Notes: a model not told the origin generated them from the letters alone. Counted from the first letter of the stretch, positions 9,385-18,025 are shown. The stretch: 64,000 nt of DNA from Micromonospora sp. C28SCA-DRY-2 (GCF_030519475.1 NZ_JAUMKD010000010.1:1-64000); one strand, 5' to 3'. A program made the numbers and translations.

Positions 9385-10098
9385 TCAGCCGGCGGCGGCC
9401 GTGCGGCTGACCTCGCCGGCGGACTCCTCGCCGAGCGCTACCCGGACCAGCGCCGAGGCGAGCCGGCCGAACTCGGCCGAGCCGACCAGCCCGGCCAGCC
9501 GGTCCGGCGAGGCGGGCAGGCCGAGCCGCTTCGCCCCGGCCAGCGCGCGCCGGTCGGCGTACGGGCGCACGTCGGGCCAGACCGTCTGGGCCTCGCGCAG
9601 GAAGATGTCCGCCCCGGTGGGGCCGATGCCGGGGAACTCGGTGAGCCGCCGGCGCAGCCCGGCCGGGTCGCCGTCGGCCTCCCGGTGCAGCCGGCGCAGG
9701 TCGCCGCGCCAGCGGTCCAGGCAGAGCCGGGCCCCGGTGCCCAGCATCGTCGAGGTCCGCTCGTCGTAGCGGCGGTAGTGGCCCCGGCCCAGCGCGTCCA
9801 CCCGGTCCTGCCAACTGGCCGCCTCCATCGCCTGCGGGGTGCGGTAGCCGGCGGCGAACAGTTCCCGGGCCGCCGCCACCGCCACCTGGGCCCGGATCCG
9901 GGTGCTCAGCAGCGTGGCGAGCACCAGCAGCTGGTAGAGCGGGGCCGGCCGGTCGGCCAGCCGGATGCCGGCCTCCTCGGCGTACGTGCGTCCCCGCCGA
10001 TCCAGCAGGACCCGCGCCACGGTCCGGTCGTCGCCCATCTGCCGGGGGTACCCGGCCGGCGGCGGGTCACCCCTCGCCGGCCGGTCCGGCTGCGGCAT
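9385..10098 (-). CDS. HhH-GPD / endonuclease III-like protein
   Basis: This belongs to the helix-hairpin-helix base-excision glycosylase superfamily. The hairpin is LTEFPGIGPTGADIF near residue 165, followed by an Asp in the VRPYADRRAL segment at the place of the catalytic aspartate. The EndoIII lysine (GRKTAN) is replaced by GPTGAD, and the C-terminal Cys cluster for [4Fe-4S] is absent. It would therefore be at most a monofunctional glycosylase, or may have another role. The start is uncertain: ATG at 10038 would remove 20 Pro/Arg-rich residues. Confidence 0.7.
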   Translation of the reverse strand: MPQPDRPARGDPPPAGYPRQMGDDRTVARVLLDRRGRTYAEEAGIRLADRPAPLYQLLVLATLLSTRIRAQVAVAAARELFAAGYRTPQAMEAASWQDRVDALGRGHYRRYDERTSTMLGTGARLCLDRWRGDLRRLHREADGDPAGLRRRLTEFPGIGPTGADIFLREAQTVWPDVRPYADRRALAGAKRLGLPASPDRLAGLVGSAEFGRLASALVRVALGEESAGEVSRTAAAG

Positions 10099-10169
10099 GG
10101 CGCCTGCGGCGGCGGGTAACCCGTGGCGGACGCGGCGCCGCCGGGTGCCGTCCAGCGGAAGGAGACATC

Positions 10170-10376
10170 GTGGTCAACCCGCAGCAGGAGGAGCTCCGGC
10201 GCAACGACAAGGGCGCCACCAGCCAGTACAGCAAGGGCCCGAAGCCGACCGGTCACCCGCTGAACCGGGGCTCGTCCAAGGGGGACACCGGGCGCCCGGT
10301 GCCGAAGGGACAGATCTCGCCGTACGGCCCGGCGGGGGAGCCGGTGGCCGACGACGAGAGCGACGGGCGGGGCTGA
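10170..10376 (+). CDS. Small hydrophilic hypothetical protein
   Basis: A 68-aa basic, low-complexity protein (MVNPQQEELRRNDKGATSQY...), rich in Gly, Pro, Lys and Ser and probably disordered. GTG at 10170 has AAGGAG at 10159-10164. I do not recognise a domain. Its stop and the stop of the convergent gene lie inside one palindrome at 10369-10385. Confidence 0.6.
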   Translation: MVNPQQEELRRNDKGATSQYSKGPKPTGHPLNRGSSKGDTGRPVPKGQISPYGPAGEPVADDESDGRG

Positions 10377-10385
10377 CTCAGCCCC
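10369..10385. terminator. Palindrome at convergent gene ends
   Basis: GGGGCTGA-C-TCAGCCCC is a perfect palindrome containing both convergent stop codons (10374-10376 forward, 10378-10380 reverse). It can form a GC hairpin in either direction; there is no U-tract. Terminator function is inferred. Confidence 0.35.
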
Positions 10386-10851
10386 GTCCGGTGGGCGGCC
10401 GCAGCCGGTTCCAGGTGGCTGCGGCCGTCAACCCGTACGCCAGGTGCGGCACCAGGTCGGCGATCCAGTCCGAGCGGCGCCAGGTGCGCGGGTCGGTCAC
10501 GCCGAGCATCGTCATGCCGCCGTCGGAGAGCGTCATCACGCCTCCGCCGAGCACCCCGGTGGCCAGTGGCAGCGGCTGCCGCCGGCCGCGGGTGAGCAGC
10601 GCGAAGCCGACCGCGGCGGCGATCCCCGCGCCGTAGCCGAGCAACGGCCCGAGGCCCGAGCGGCGGTTGGCCGCCCGGTCCCCGGACCCGAGGTCGACGT
10701 GCGCCACCCCGGCCAGCCGGCCGGCGCTCTCCTCGGGGGTACTGCTCGCCGGGCGTCCCCGGACCACCATGTCCAGGTAGCTCACGATGTTCAGCGCGGT
10801 GCTGCCGACCGCCCCGACGATCACCCCGTCGGCCAGGCTCGTCCCCCTCAC
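10378..10851 (-). CDS. Hypothetical membrane protein
   Basis: A 157-aa protein with an N-terminal hydrophobic segment (GVIVGAVGSTALNIVSYLDM), a glycine/alanine-rich helix near residues 70-85 and two more hydrophobic stretches around 95-115 and 135-147. A WRRSDWIADLVPHLAYG motif sits before the last helix. No recognised family. It is translationally coupled to the gene upstream by an ATGA overlap at 10848-10851. Confidence 0.6.
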   Translation of the reverse strand: MRGTSLADGVIVGAVGSTALNIVSYLDMVVRGRPASSTPEESAGRLAGVAHVDLGSGDRAANRRSGLGPLLGYGAGIAAAVGFALLTRGRRQPLPLATGVLGGGVMTLSDGGMTMLGVTDPRTWRRSDWIADLVPHLAYGLTAAATWNRLRPPTGRG

Positions 10852-11060
10852 TTGGGGTCTCCGGGCTCGCGTTCGCCCTTGGGCCCGTACGTCCGCTCGC
10901 CGCGCACGATGCCCCGCTGTCCCCGGTCGTCCTGCAGGATCCGGTTGGCCACCTCGTTGGCCTTGCGGTCCGGCACCCGGCGTCCGGAATCGTCGATCGC
11001 GTTCCGGATGCGCGCCCGCTGCTTGTCGTACGCGTTGCTGCCCGGCCGTGGTCCTGGCAT
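10848..11060 (-). CDS. Small conserved hypothetical protein
   Basis: A 70-aa charged protein beginning MPGPRPGSNAYDKQRARIRN and containing DRKANEVANRILQDD. The ATG at 11060 is preceded on the minus strand by GGAGGAGG. Composition suggests a small soluble helical or DNA-associated protein, but I cannot name the family. Its stop overlaps the start of the membrane protein gene, so the two form a small operon. Confidence 0.6.
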   Translation of the reverse strand: MPGPRPGSNAYDKQRARIRNAIDDSGRRVPDRKANEVANRILQDDRGQRGIVRGERTYGPKGEREPGDPK

Positions 11061-11181
11061 CACTGCCTCCTCCGGTCGCTGTCGCCCGTCGGCGTACCGG
11101 GTGCGTCTACCCGCCTGCCGGCGGGCCAACCCCGGCTCGCCGGGGCGGCCGGCCCCCGCTCGGTCGGCGCGCTGACCCGGC

Positions 11182-12063
11182 TCAGCGGGGCGCGCGGATC
11201 ACCGCGACCGGGCAGTCGGCGTGGTGCAGCACCGCCTGGCTGACCGAGCCCAGCAGCAACCCGGTGAACTCGCCGCGCCCCTGCCGGCCGACCACCACCA
11301 GCTGCGCCTGGCGGGAGGCGTCGTTGAGCACGGCCGCCGGGCGGCCGCGGACGGTCCGCCGGGCGATCGGCACGTCGGGCCAGCGTTCGGCGAGCCCGGA
11401 CGTCACCTCGGCGACCAGCCGCTGCTCGTCGGAGCGCAGCTCGGTGTCGTCGTAGACCAGCGGCTGCATGTCGCCCGGGCCGGTGGAGACCGGGTGCCGG
11501 TAGGCGTGCAGGGCGAGCACCTCGGCGCCGCGGACCGACGCCTCCTCGACCGCGAACTCCGCCGCGAGCCGGGACGTCTCGGAGCCGTCCACGCCCACCA
11601 CCACCGGCCCGTCGGCGCGGTCGCTGCCGCGGGCGACCAGCACCGGGCAGTCGGCGTAGGAGGCGACCTGCACCGCCACCGAGCCGACCACCAGCGCGGA
11701 GAAGCCGCCCAGGCCCCGGTCGCCGAGCACGATCATCGCGGCGGCCGGCGACTCGCCGAGCAGCACCGCCGCGGCCTCCCCGTCGATGATCTCGCCGGAG
11801 ACCCGCAGGCCGGGCACCGCCGCCTCGGCCTCGGCCACCGCCTCGGCGACCAGCCGCTCGGCCTGCTGCCGCAGGCCGCTGCCGGGCGGCCCGCCGGCCG
11901 GGGGCTGCACCGGCACGTGCAGCAGCGGCCAGATGAAGCCGTGCACGATCCGCAGCGGCCGGTCCCGCCGGTCGGCCTCGGCAGCCGCCAGCCGTACGGC
12001 CCGCAGCGCCGGCTGCGAGCCGTCCACGCCGACCACCACGGCCGCGCCGTTCGCCGAGTTCAC
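11182..12063 (-). CDS. Tandem UspA universal stress protein
   Basis: Two UspA domains are fused in one 293-aa protein, as is common in actinobacteria. Each begins VVVGVDGS (near residues 9 and 150) and each has a C-terminal nucleotide-loop motif: GDRGLGGFSALVVGSVA in the first and GRQGRGEFTGLLLGSVS in the second. Both loops resemble the ATP-binding G-2x-G-9x-G(S/T) pattern. GTG at 12063 has GGGAGG six nt upstream. It is divergent from the methyltransferase gene at 12183 and may respond to hypoxia or stress, which is inferred from family knowledge only. Confidence 0.9.
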   Translation of the reverse strand: MNSANGAAVVVGVDGSQPALRAVRLAAAEADRRDRPLRIVHGFIWPLLHVPVQPPAGGPPGSGLRQQAERLVAEAVAEAEAAVPGLRVSGEIIDGEAAAVLLGESPAAAMIVLGDRGLGGFSALVVGSVAVQVASYADCPVLVARGSDRADGPVVVGVDGSETSRLAAEFAVEEASVRGAEVLALHAYRHPVSTGPGDMQPLVYDDTELRSDEQRLVAEVTSGLAERWPDVPIARRTVRGRPAAVLNDASRQAQLVVVGRQGRGEFTGLLLGSVSQAVLHHADCPVAVIRAPR

Positions 12064-12182
12064 CGTCCACCTCCCACCGGTTCCGGGTCAGTATCGCGGC
12101 CGGTGAGCCGCCGGCGGGGCGATACCGCCCAGGACGTCCGGTCGGTACGCTGGCGACGACCACCGGGGAGGGAGCGTCATCG

Positions 12183-12929
12183 ATGGTTGAACCCGACCAG
12201 CCGAGCACCGCACGGATGATCGACCACTGGCTCGGCGGGGAGCACCACTTCCCGGTGGACGTGGCCGCGGCGCGCGCCTTCGAGCAGGCGTACGGGCCGT
12301 GCGCGCCGATCTTCCGCGAGTTGCGTGCCTTCCTGGGTCGGGCGGTGCGGGCGATCGTCGCCGACGGGGTGGACAGCTTCCTGGTCTTCGGCGCCGGGGT
12401 GCCCACCATGGGCAACGTGCACGAGGTGGCCACGGAGGCGACGGTGCTCTACACCGATGTGGATCCGGTCACCATCCGCCTCGGCCAGCGGATCCTGGCC
12501 GGCAGCGACCGGGCCGGCTACGGCTACGGCGACGCCACCGACATCGGCACCGTCGACCCGGCGCAGCTGCACCGGTTCGTGCCGGGGTGGGGGAGGCGGC
12601 CGGTCGGCGTGGTCTTCCTGGGGCTGGCCGCGTTCCTCGACGACGACACGCTGGCCCGCACCCTCGACGAGCTGTACGGCGCCGTCGCCCCGGGCAGCCG
12701 GCTCGCGATCGACTTCGACACCGACGAACTGGCCGCCCACCCGGAGGCCCTGGCGATGATGGGCCCGGCGTTCCGGATGCGCCGGCCGGAGGTGTTCGCG
12801 CCGCTGCTGGGCCGGTGGCGGCCCACCGCCGACGGCATCGTGCCGATCGCCCGGTGGCGCCCGGACGGCCCGCCGGCCGACGTGCCGGACGCCTTCTACG
12901 GTGCGGTGGCGGTCCGCCCGGCGGACTGA
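12183..12929 (+). CDS. DUF574 family SAM-dependent methyltransferase
   Basis: A 248-aa member of the actinobacterial 'S-adenosyl methyltransferase' family DUF574. The typical N-terminus ARMIDHWLGGEHHF, the glycine-rich segment FLVFGAGVPTMGNVHEVA and the acidic loop LYTDVDPVTIRLGQ are visible. Substrate is unknown. Upstream GGGGAGGGAG at about 12164-12173 is a possible ribosome-binding site. Confidence 0.85.
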   Translation: MVEPDQPSTARMIDHWLGGEHHFPVDVAAARAFEQAYGPCAPIFRELRAFLGRAVRAIVADGVDSFLVFGAGVPTMGNVHEVATEATVLYTDVDPVTIRLGQRILAGSDRAGYGYGDATDIGTVDPAQLHRFVPGWGRRPVGVVFLGLAAFLDDDTLARTLDELYGAVAPGSRLAIDFDTDELAAHPEALAMMGPAFRMRRPEVFAPLLGRWRPTADGIVPIARWRPDGPPADVPDAFYGAVAVRPAD

Positions 12930-13019
12930 GCCGCGCGGCGAGCAGCCGGTCCCGGGCCGCCGGGGACGGGTTGATCACGATGGCGGCCGCCCGCGCGGCG
13001 CGGTGCCGGCGACCTCCGT

Positions 13020-13025
13020 ATGATG
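13020..13025 (+). promoter_or_regulatory. -10 element
   Basis: TATGAT stands 34 nt before the ATG at 13060. A short inverted repeat CTTGC/GCAAG follows (about 13026-13041), over the likely transcription start. No clear -35 is seen. Confidence 0.4.
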
Positions 13026-13059
13026 CTTGCCGTACAGCAAGTGTTGCCGGAGGAGAACC

Positions 13060-14238
13060 ATGTTGGACGCGCCCGGCGGGTTGTCACGTGCGCTGCGCGA
13101 GTCCCCGCCCGACCAGGTGGCCGAGGCCGCCGACCGGGCCATCCGGTCCACCCTGGGCGCGACGCGCACGGACGTGTTCCTCGCCGACTACCGGATCAGC
13201 GGGCTCTGGCCGGTGCTGGACCCGGACCTGCCCGAGGCCGGTTTCCTGTCCTGCCAGGGTATGGCGCAGCGCTGCTTCAGCAGTCAGCAGCCGGTGCTCG
13301 ACGGCGCCGGGGACGGCCGGTGCCGGCTCTACCTGCCGCTGTCGGTGTGGGGGGAGCGGCTCGGGGTGCTGCTGGTCGAGTTCCCCGCCGCGCCCGGTCC
13401 GGCCACTGTGGAGCGGGTCGGGGACGTCGCCGGTGAGCTGGCGGTGGTGCTGCGCGCGGCGGACCGGGAGACCGACCGCTACCGGCGGGCCCGCCGGCGG
13501 GAGCGGCTCAGCATGGCCGCGGAGATGCAGTGGGAGCTGCTGCCGGGTCGCGGGGTCAGCCACGACGCGTTCCAGCTCGCCGGCCAGTTGGAGCCGGCGT
13601 ACACGGTGGGGGGTGACCACTTCGACTGGTCGCTCGACGGCGACCGGCTGACCCTCACCGTGCTCAACGGATCCGGCATCGGGCTGTCCGCCTCACTGCT
13701 GACCGCGGTGACCGTGAACGCTCTGCGCAACGCCCGGCGCTCCGGTGGGAGCCTGACCGAGCAGGCCGAACTCGCCTCCGACACGGTCTTCTACCAGCAC
13801 CGGGGCCGGCGCTACGTGGCGACGCTGCTGATGGAGCTGGACACGGTCACCGGCCGGGTGCGGGCGGTGGACGCCGGTTCGCCGCGGCTGCTGCGGCTGC
13901 GCGGCGGCGCGGTCGACACGATCGGCCTGGAGCAGCAGCTGCCGTTGGGCATGTTCGCCGAAGCCCGGTACGACCTGCAGGAGTTCGACCTGGTGCCGGG
14001 GGACCGGCTCTTCGTGGTCAGCGACGGCGTGTGGGCGGCCGCGCCGGCCGACCGGGAGGCGTACGGGGAGAAGGCGATGGCGCGCGCGATGCGGTCCACG
14101 CGGCTGCAGCCACCGGCGGAGGCAGTTGGTACGGTGATGCGCGAACTGCACGCCTGGCATGCGGACACCGATCTGCGCGACGACGCGGTCGTGGTCTGTC
14201 TGGACTGGCGCGGTTCCGGCGGCCGGGCCGGCGACTGA
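13060..14238 (+). CDS. PP2C-type (SpoIIE) serine phosphatase with GAF-like sensor
   Basis: A 392-aa regulator that probably dephosphorylates an anti-sigma-factor antagonist. Residues ~20-150 look like a GAF-type sensor. Residues ~165-390 are a SpoIIE/RsbU phosphatase domain with SMAAEMQWELLPGR at its entry, GGDHFDWSLDG as the metal-binding motif, and LVPGDRLFVVSDGV plus DDAVVVCLDW near the end. ATG at 13060 has GGAGGAG at 13049-13055. No partner anti-sigma gene is adjacent. Confidence 0.87.
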   Translation: MLDAPGGLSRALRESPPDQVAEAADRAIRSTLGATRTDVFLADYRISGLWPVLDPDLPEAGFLSCQGMAQRCFSSQQPVLDGAGDGRCRLYLPLSVWGERLGVLLVEFPAAPGPATVERVGDVAGELAVVLRAADRETDRYRRARRRERLSMAAEMQWELLPGRGVSHDAFQLAGQLEPAYTVGGDHFDWSLDGDRLTLTVLNGSGIGLSASLLTAVTVNALRNARRSGGSLTEQAELASDTVFYQHRGRRYVATLLMELDTVTGRVRAVDAGSPRLLRLRGGAVDTIGLEQQLPLGMFAEARYDLQEFDLVPGDRLFVVSDGVWAAAPADREAYGEKAMARAMRSTRLQPPAEAVGTVMRELHAWHADTDLRDDAVVVCLDWRGSGGRAGD

Positions 14239-14293
14239 CTGCCGTCGCCGCACCGAGGCCGAACACGAGCGGGACGATCGCAGGGGACACCGG

Positions 14294-14761
14294 GTGGAGC
14301 GACCTCCGAATCTCGCCGCCGCGATCGACGCGGCCGCCGAGGCGCTGGTCGGCGTGCTGGACTCGGCCGTCTCCCGGCACCAGATGGTCGTCTCGCCGAC
14401 CCAGCTGCGGGTGCTCTCGCTGATCGCCGGGCGGCCGCGGACCACCGTCAACCGGCTGGCCGAGCTGCTGGACGTCGTGCCGTCGTCGGCGAGCCGGCTC
14501 TGCGACCGGCTGGAGGCGATCGGGCTGCTGCGCCGGGTGGCCGATCCCCGCGACCGGCGGGAGGTCCGGCTGGTGCCGACCGCGGCGGCACAGGAGTTGC
14601 TGCGCGAGCTGGCGGAGCGCCGGCACCAGGCGGTGCAGAGCGTGCTGGACCGGATGCCCGGCCGGGTGCAGCACGAGCTGCTGCTGGGCCTGCTCGCCTT
14701 CGGTCAGGCCGCCGCGTCCGCCGCCGAGCCGGCGGCGGATCCGTCGGCCCGGAGCGCCTGA
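14294..14761 (+). CDS. MarR family transcriptional regulator
   Basis: A 155-aa winged-helix repressor. The HTH region (TTVNRLAELLDVVPSSASRL) is at about residues 49-68 and the wing RVADPRDRREVRL at about 79-91. GTG at 14294 is 55 nt after the phosphatase stop. No divergent target gene is present; it may be autoregulated or work with the phosphatase upstream. Confidence 0.85.
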   Translation: MERPPNLAAAIDAAAEALVGVLDSAVSRHQMVVSPTQLRVLSLIAGRPRTTVNRLAELLDVVPSSASRLCDRLEAIGLLRRVADPRDRREVRLVPTAAAQELLRELAERRHQAVQSVLDRMPGRVQHELLLGLLAFGQAAASAAEPAADPSARSA

Positions 14762-14837
14762 GGACGCCTTCCGGCCGCTACCAGTATCCTAGGACGCTCT
14801 ACGCGACGTGAGGCCGGTCACAGCGCCGACAGGCCGC

Positions 14838-14854
14838 GCCGAGCCGGGCTCGGC
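14838..14854 (+). terminator. GC hairpin after the MarR gene
   Basis: GCCGAGC-CGG-GCTCGGC is a perfect 7-bp stem with a three-base loop, 77 nt after the stop. It has no U-tract; terminator function is inferred from position. Confidence 0.4.
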
Positions 14855-14882
14855 GGCACCCGGACCGGCGGCGAGGGCCCGA

Positions 14883-14888
14883 TATAGT
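14883..14888 (+). promoter_or_regulatory. -10 element of the pgsA-DUF881 operon
   Basis: TATAGT is a near-consensus -10 box in an otherwise very GC-rich stretch. It predicts a start near 14895 and a leader of about 160 nt before the GTG at 15054. No good -35 is visible. Confidence 0.5.
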
Positions 14889-14904
14889 GGCAGCGCAACT
14901 CAGC

Positions 14905-14933
14905 CGGCCCGTGATCACGACGATCGCGGGCCG
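14905..14933 (+). promoter_or_regulatory. 12-bp hairpin at the start of the pgsA leader
   Basis: CGGCCCGTGATC (14905-14916) pairs with GATCGCGGGCCG (14922-14933) around the loop ACGAC, with one G-T pair. It sits about 10 nt after the predicted transcription start of a ~160 nt leader. It could be an RNA stabiliser or attenuator; no known riboswitch class fits. Confidence 0.4.
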
Positions 14934-15053
14934 AATCAGGGGAGGTCCCGTCCCGGGACCGCAGCGGGTGCCGGCGCACGCCGGCCCGACAGCACGCGTC
15001 CCGCAGCGCCCGACCTCGGCCGGGCGGCCGCGACGCGTCGCGGAGGAGGTTCG

Positions 15054-15692
15054 GTGTCGCGTCGGCCGGCTGGGGCAGCGCATCCGGGGGCCTCGGGCGG
15101 CACCGACCCGGCTCCGGGCGACCGGGTCCTCACGCTGCCCAACCTGATCAGCTTCGTGCGGCTGCTCGGCGTGCCGCTCTTCCTCTACCTGCTGCTGGTC
15201 GCCCGCGCCGACGTGGCCGCGATCGTGGTGCTGGCCATCGGCGGCACCACCGACTGGGTGGACGGCTGGATCGCCCGCCGGCTGGGCCAGGTGAGCCGCC
15301 TCGGTGAGCTGCTCGACCCGCTCGCCGACCGGCTCTACATCCTCGCCACGCTGCTCGGGTTCACCGCGCGCGAGGTGGTGCCCTGGCAGTTCACCGCCGC
15401 GCTGCTGGCCCGGGAGCTGCTGCTGCTCGGCTCGCTGGCGGTGCTGCGCCGGTACGGGTACGGGCCGCCGCCGGTGCACTACGTCGGCAAGACCGCCACG
15501 TTCCTGCTGCTGGCCGCGTTCCCGGTGCTGCTGCTGGCCTCGGCGGTGCCGGGAGCGGCCGCGGTCGCCGGCCCGGTCGGCTGGGGCCTGGCCTGGTGGG
15601 GTCTGGTGCTCTACTGGGTGGCCGGCGCCCTCTACGTGGTGCAGGCGCGCCACCTGGTCACCTCGGTGCGGGCGGGGGGAGCGGGCGCGTGA
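15054..15692 (+). CDS. pgsA: CDP-alcohol phosphatidyltransferase
   Basis: An integral membrane enzyme moving a phosphatidyl group from CDP-diacylglycerol to an alcohol, most likely glycerol-3-phosphate. The full signature DG-x2-AR-x8-G-x3-D-x3-D is present (residues ~57-79: DGWIARRL...GELLDPLAD). About six hydrophobic helices and 212 aa match the family. GTG at 15054 has GGAGGAGG at 15042-15049. It is the first gene of a coupled operon (GTGA overlap with the DUF881 gene). The exact alcohol cannot be told from sequence. Confidence 0.85.
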   Translation: MSRRPAGAAHPGASGGTDPAPGDRVLTLPNLISFVRLLGVPLFLYLLLVARADVAAIVVLAIGGTTDWVDGWIARRLGQVSRLGELLDPLADRLYILATLLGFTAREVVPWQFTAALLARELLLLGSLAVLRRYGYGPPPVHYVGKTATFLLLAAFPVLLLASAVPGAAAVAGPVGWGLAWWGLVLYWVAGALYVVQARHLVTSVRAGGAGA

Positions 15693-16618
15693 CCGGCACG
15701 CCGCGCGAGGGTCAGGGCCGCACCGAGCGGGTGTACGCCCCGGACTTCCTCACCGAGTTGTTCCGCAATCCGCTGGATCCCGGTTACCTGGACGCGGCGG
15801 CGCGCCGGCGCGAGGGCGGGCGCCCCTCGGGGTGGCGCGGCTGGTCGGCCCGGTCGGTGAGCCTGCTGGTCATCGTGGTGCTGGGGTTCCTGTTCGCGGT
15901 GGCGTACAAGCAGACCCTGGCCGACGAGCCGGGGCGTAGCCAGGCGCGGTCCGGGTTGGTCGCCCAGATCAAGGAGCGGCAGGCCGAGGCGGACCGGCTG
16001 GCGGTCCAGGCCGACCGGTTGCGCGAGGAGGTGGCCCGGCAGCGCGAGCTGGCGCTGAGCGGCTCGCAGGCGGCCCGGCTGCGGGACCTGGAGGCGGGCA
16101 CCGGGATGGGTCGGGTGCGCGGCGACGGCGTGGTGGTGCGGCTGGCGGACGCGCCGGGCAAGCAGGACGCGGTCACCGGGGCGGGCGCCGGGCCGCCGCG
16201 GGTGCTCTACAGCGACCTGCAGGCGGTGGCGAACGACCTGTGGAGCGCCGGGGCGGAGGCGATCGCGATCAACGGTCAGCGGTTGACGGCGACGTCGACG
16301 ATCCGCTCGGCCGGGGAGGCGATCCTGGTGGACTTCCGGCCGGTGACCGGGCCGTACGAGGTGTCGGCGATCGGTCCGGGGTCGATGAAGCGCCGGTTCG
16401 ACGAGAGCCGGTCGGCGTTGTTGATGCGTGAGGTGGCCGAGAAGACCGGGTTGTCGTTCGGGGTGCGCAAGGTCGACGACCTCACCCTGCCGGCGGCGCC
16501 GGAGCCGCAGCTACGCTACGCGGAGCCTTCGGTGAGTCCGACGCCGTCGCCGTCGGCCACCGGTGTCCAACCGTCCGGTTCCCGGACGTCCCCCAGCCCC
16601 TCCGGAGGTGGTCGATGA
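15689..16618 (+). CDS. DUF881 family membrane-anchored protein (first copy)
   Basis: A 309-aa protein with one transmembrane helix (SLLVIVVLGFLFAVAY, about residues 55-70), a coiled-coil region (residues ~90-130, Q/E/R-rich) and a C-terminal DUF881 domain with VLYSDLQAVANDLWSAGAEAIAINGQRLT. DUF881 proteins are YlxW-like and sit next to cell-division genes in Gram-positives. The tail is Pro/Ser/Thr-rich. Start and stop overlap both neighbours (GTGA and ATGA), indicating a tightly coupled operon. Confidence 0.85.
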   Translation: MTGTPREGQGRTERVYAPDFLTELFRNPLDPGYLDAAARRREGGRPSGWRGWSARSVSLLVIVVLGFLFAVAYKQTLADEPGRSQARSGLVAQIKERQAEADRLAVQADRLREEVARQRELALSGSQAARLRDLEAGTGMGRVRGDGVVVRLADAPGKQDAVTGAGAGPPRVLYSDLQAVANDLWSAGAEAIAINGQRLTATSTIRSAGEAILVDFRPVTGPYEVSAIGPGSMKRRFDESRSALLMREVAEKTGLSFGVRKVDDLTLPAAPEPQLRYAEPSVSPTPSPSATGVQPSGSRTSPSPSGGGR

Positions 16619-16947
16619 TCGCGGTGCTGGCGTTGCTCGCCGGGGTGGTGCTCGGGGTGTGGCTCGATCCCACGGTGCCCGCGGCGTTGCAGCCGTACCT
16701 GCCGATCGCGGTGGTGGCGGCGCTGGACGCGGTGTTCGGCGGGGTGCGGGCGAAGCTCGACCGGATCTTCGACGACAAGCAGTTCGTGGTGTCGTTCATC
16801 TCGAACGTGCTGGTGGCGGGCCTGATCGTGTACCTGGGTGACCAGTTGGGCGTGGGTGGTCAGTTGTCCACCGGTGTGGTGGTCGTGCTGGGGGTGCGGA
16901 TCTTCGGAAACGTCGCGGCGATCCGCCGGCACCTGTTCCGGGCGTAG
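16615..16947 (+). CDS. sbp: Small basic protein (DUF1290, Sbp)
   Basis: A 110-aa membrane protein with three hydrophobic helices, matching the Sbp/YlxX family found between DUF881 genes. Signature segments are GVVLGVWLDPTVP and VAALDAVFGGVRAKLDRIFDDKQF. Its position between two DUF881 genes is conserved in actinobacteria. ATG at 16615 overlaps the upstream stop. Confidence 0.9.
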   Translation: MIAVLALLAGVVLGVWLDPTVPAALQPYLPIAVVAALDAVFGGVRAKLDRIFDDKQFVVSFISNVLVAGLIVYLGDQLGVGGQLSTGVVVVLGVRIFGNVAAIRRHLFRA

Positions 16948-16958
16948 GTTTACAGGCG

Positions 16959-17969
16959 ATGAGCGACGAGCACACCGAGACGGGGACCGGCTGGCCGCAG
17001 CCGGCGGGTCCGCCGCGCCCGTCGGGGCCGGCGGGGGAGCCGGATCCGCGGCCGGACGCGCCGGATCCGGACGAGTTGAGCCCGTTGGCGCCGCGGCCGC
17101 CGGAGCGGCAGGACGCGCCGCCGCCGGTGGAGGAGGACTCGGCCGGCGCCGGCGAGGCGGCGACGGTGGACCTGAGCCGGGCGAGTGCCGCGGCCGCCGA
17201 GGGGCCGGACGGGAGCGCCGGCGGGTCGGCGGCGGACGCGGCGGGGGCGGTGGCCGGGCCGGTGCGGTCGGCGCGGGCGCGGCTGAGCTCGGCCGGGGTG
17301 ATGATCGCTGTGCTGTTGGCGTTGCTGGGCTTCACCCTGGTGGTGCAGTTGAAGACGACGTCGACGGATCCGACGTTGGCGGCGACCCGGCAGGAGGACC
17401 TGGTCCGGATCCTGTACGACCTGGATTCGCGGACGAACCGGTTGCGGCAGGACATCGAGTCGTTGGAGGAGAGCCAGCGGCAGTTGCAGTCGGGTGAGCA
17501 GGGGCGTCAGGCGGCGTTGGAGGAGGCGACCCGGCGGGCTGACGAGTTGGGGATCCTGGCGGGGACGTTGCCGGCGACGGGGCCGGGGTTGTCGGTGCGG
17601 TTCGTCGCGGGCGGTAAGCCGATCTCGGCGTCGCGGGTGCTGGACGCGGTGCAGGAGTTGCGGGGCGCGGGCGCGGAGGCGATGCAGATCTCGGGTGGGG
17701 ATCAGGCGGCGGTGCGGATCATCGCGTCGACGTACTTCCTGGACGAGGACGGGTCGTTGATCGTGGACGGGCGGCGGTTGACGGGTCCGTACACGATCAC
17801 GGTGATCGGTGATCCGGCGACGATGCGGACGGCGTTGAACATTCCTGGTGGGGTGGTGGCGTCGGTTGCCGGCGACGGCGGTAACGTGATCGTTGAGGAT
17901 CGTGAGGCTGCCGAGGTTTCGGCGCTGCACGCGCCGATCAAGCTGGAACACGCCCGTCCGGTCTCCTGA
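16959..17969 (+). CDS. DUF881 family membrane-anchored protein (second copy)
   Basis: A 336-aa paralog of the 15689 product. An N-terminal ~100-residue acidic Pro/Ala-rich cytosolic region precedes one transmembrane helix (VMIAVLLALLGFTLVVQL, about residues 111-128), a coiled coil with SRTNRLRQDIESLEESQRQL, and a DUF881 domain (VLDAVQELRGAGAEAMQISG). It ends the DUF881-sbp-DUF881 set. The spacing to sbp is 11 nt. Confidence 0.85.
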   Translation: MSDEHTETGTGWPQPAGPPRPSGPAGEPDPRPDAPDPDELSPLAPRPPERQDAPPPVEEDSAGAGEAATVDLSRASAAAAEGPDGSAGGSAADAAGAVAGPVRSARARLSSAGVMIAVLLALLGFTLVVQLKTTSTDPTLAATRQEDLVRILYDLDSRTNRLRQDIESLEESQRQLQSGEQGRQAALEEATRRADELGILAGTLPATGPGLSVRFVAGGKPISASRVLDAVQELRGAGAEAMQISGGDQAAVRIIASTYFLDEDGSLIVDGRRLTGPYTITVIGDPATMRTALNIPGGVVASVAGDGGNVIVEDREAAEVSALHAPIKLEHARPVS

Positions 17970-18025
17970 CCGGCGCGGCCGGCACCGGGTGCGCCCGGTG
18001 CACCGATGGATGAGGGACGCGTCTG

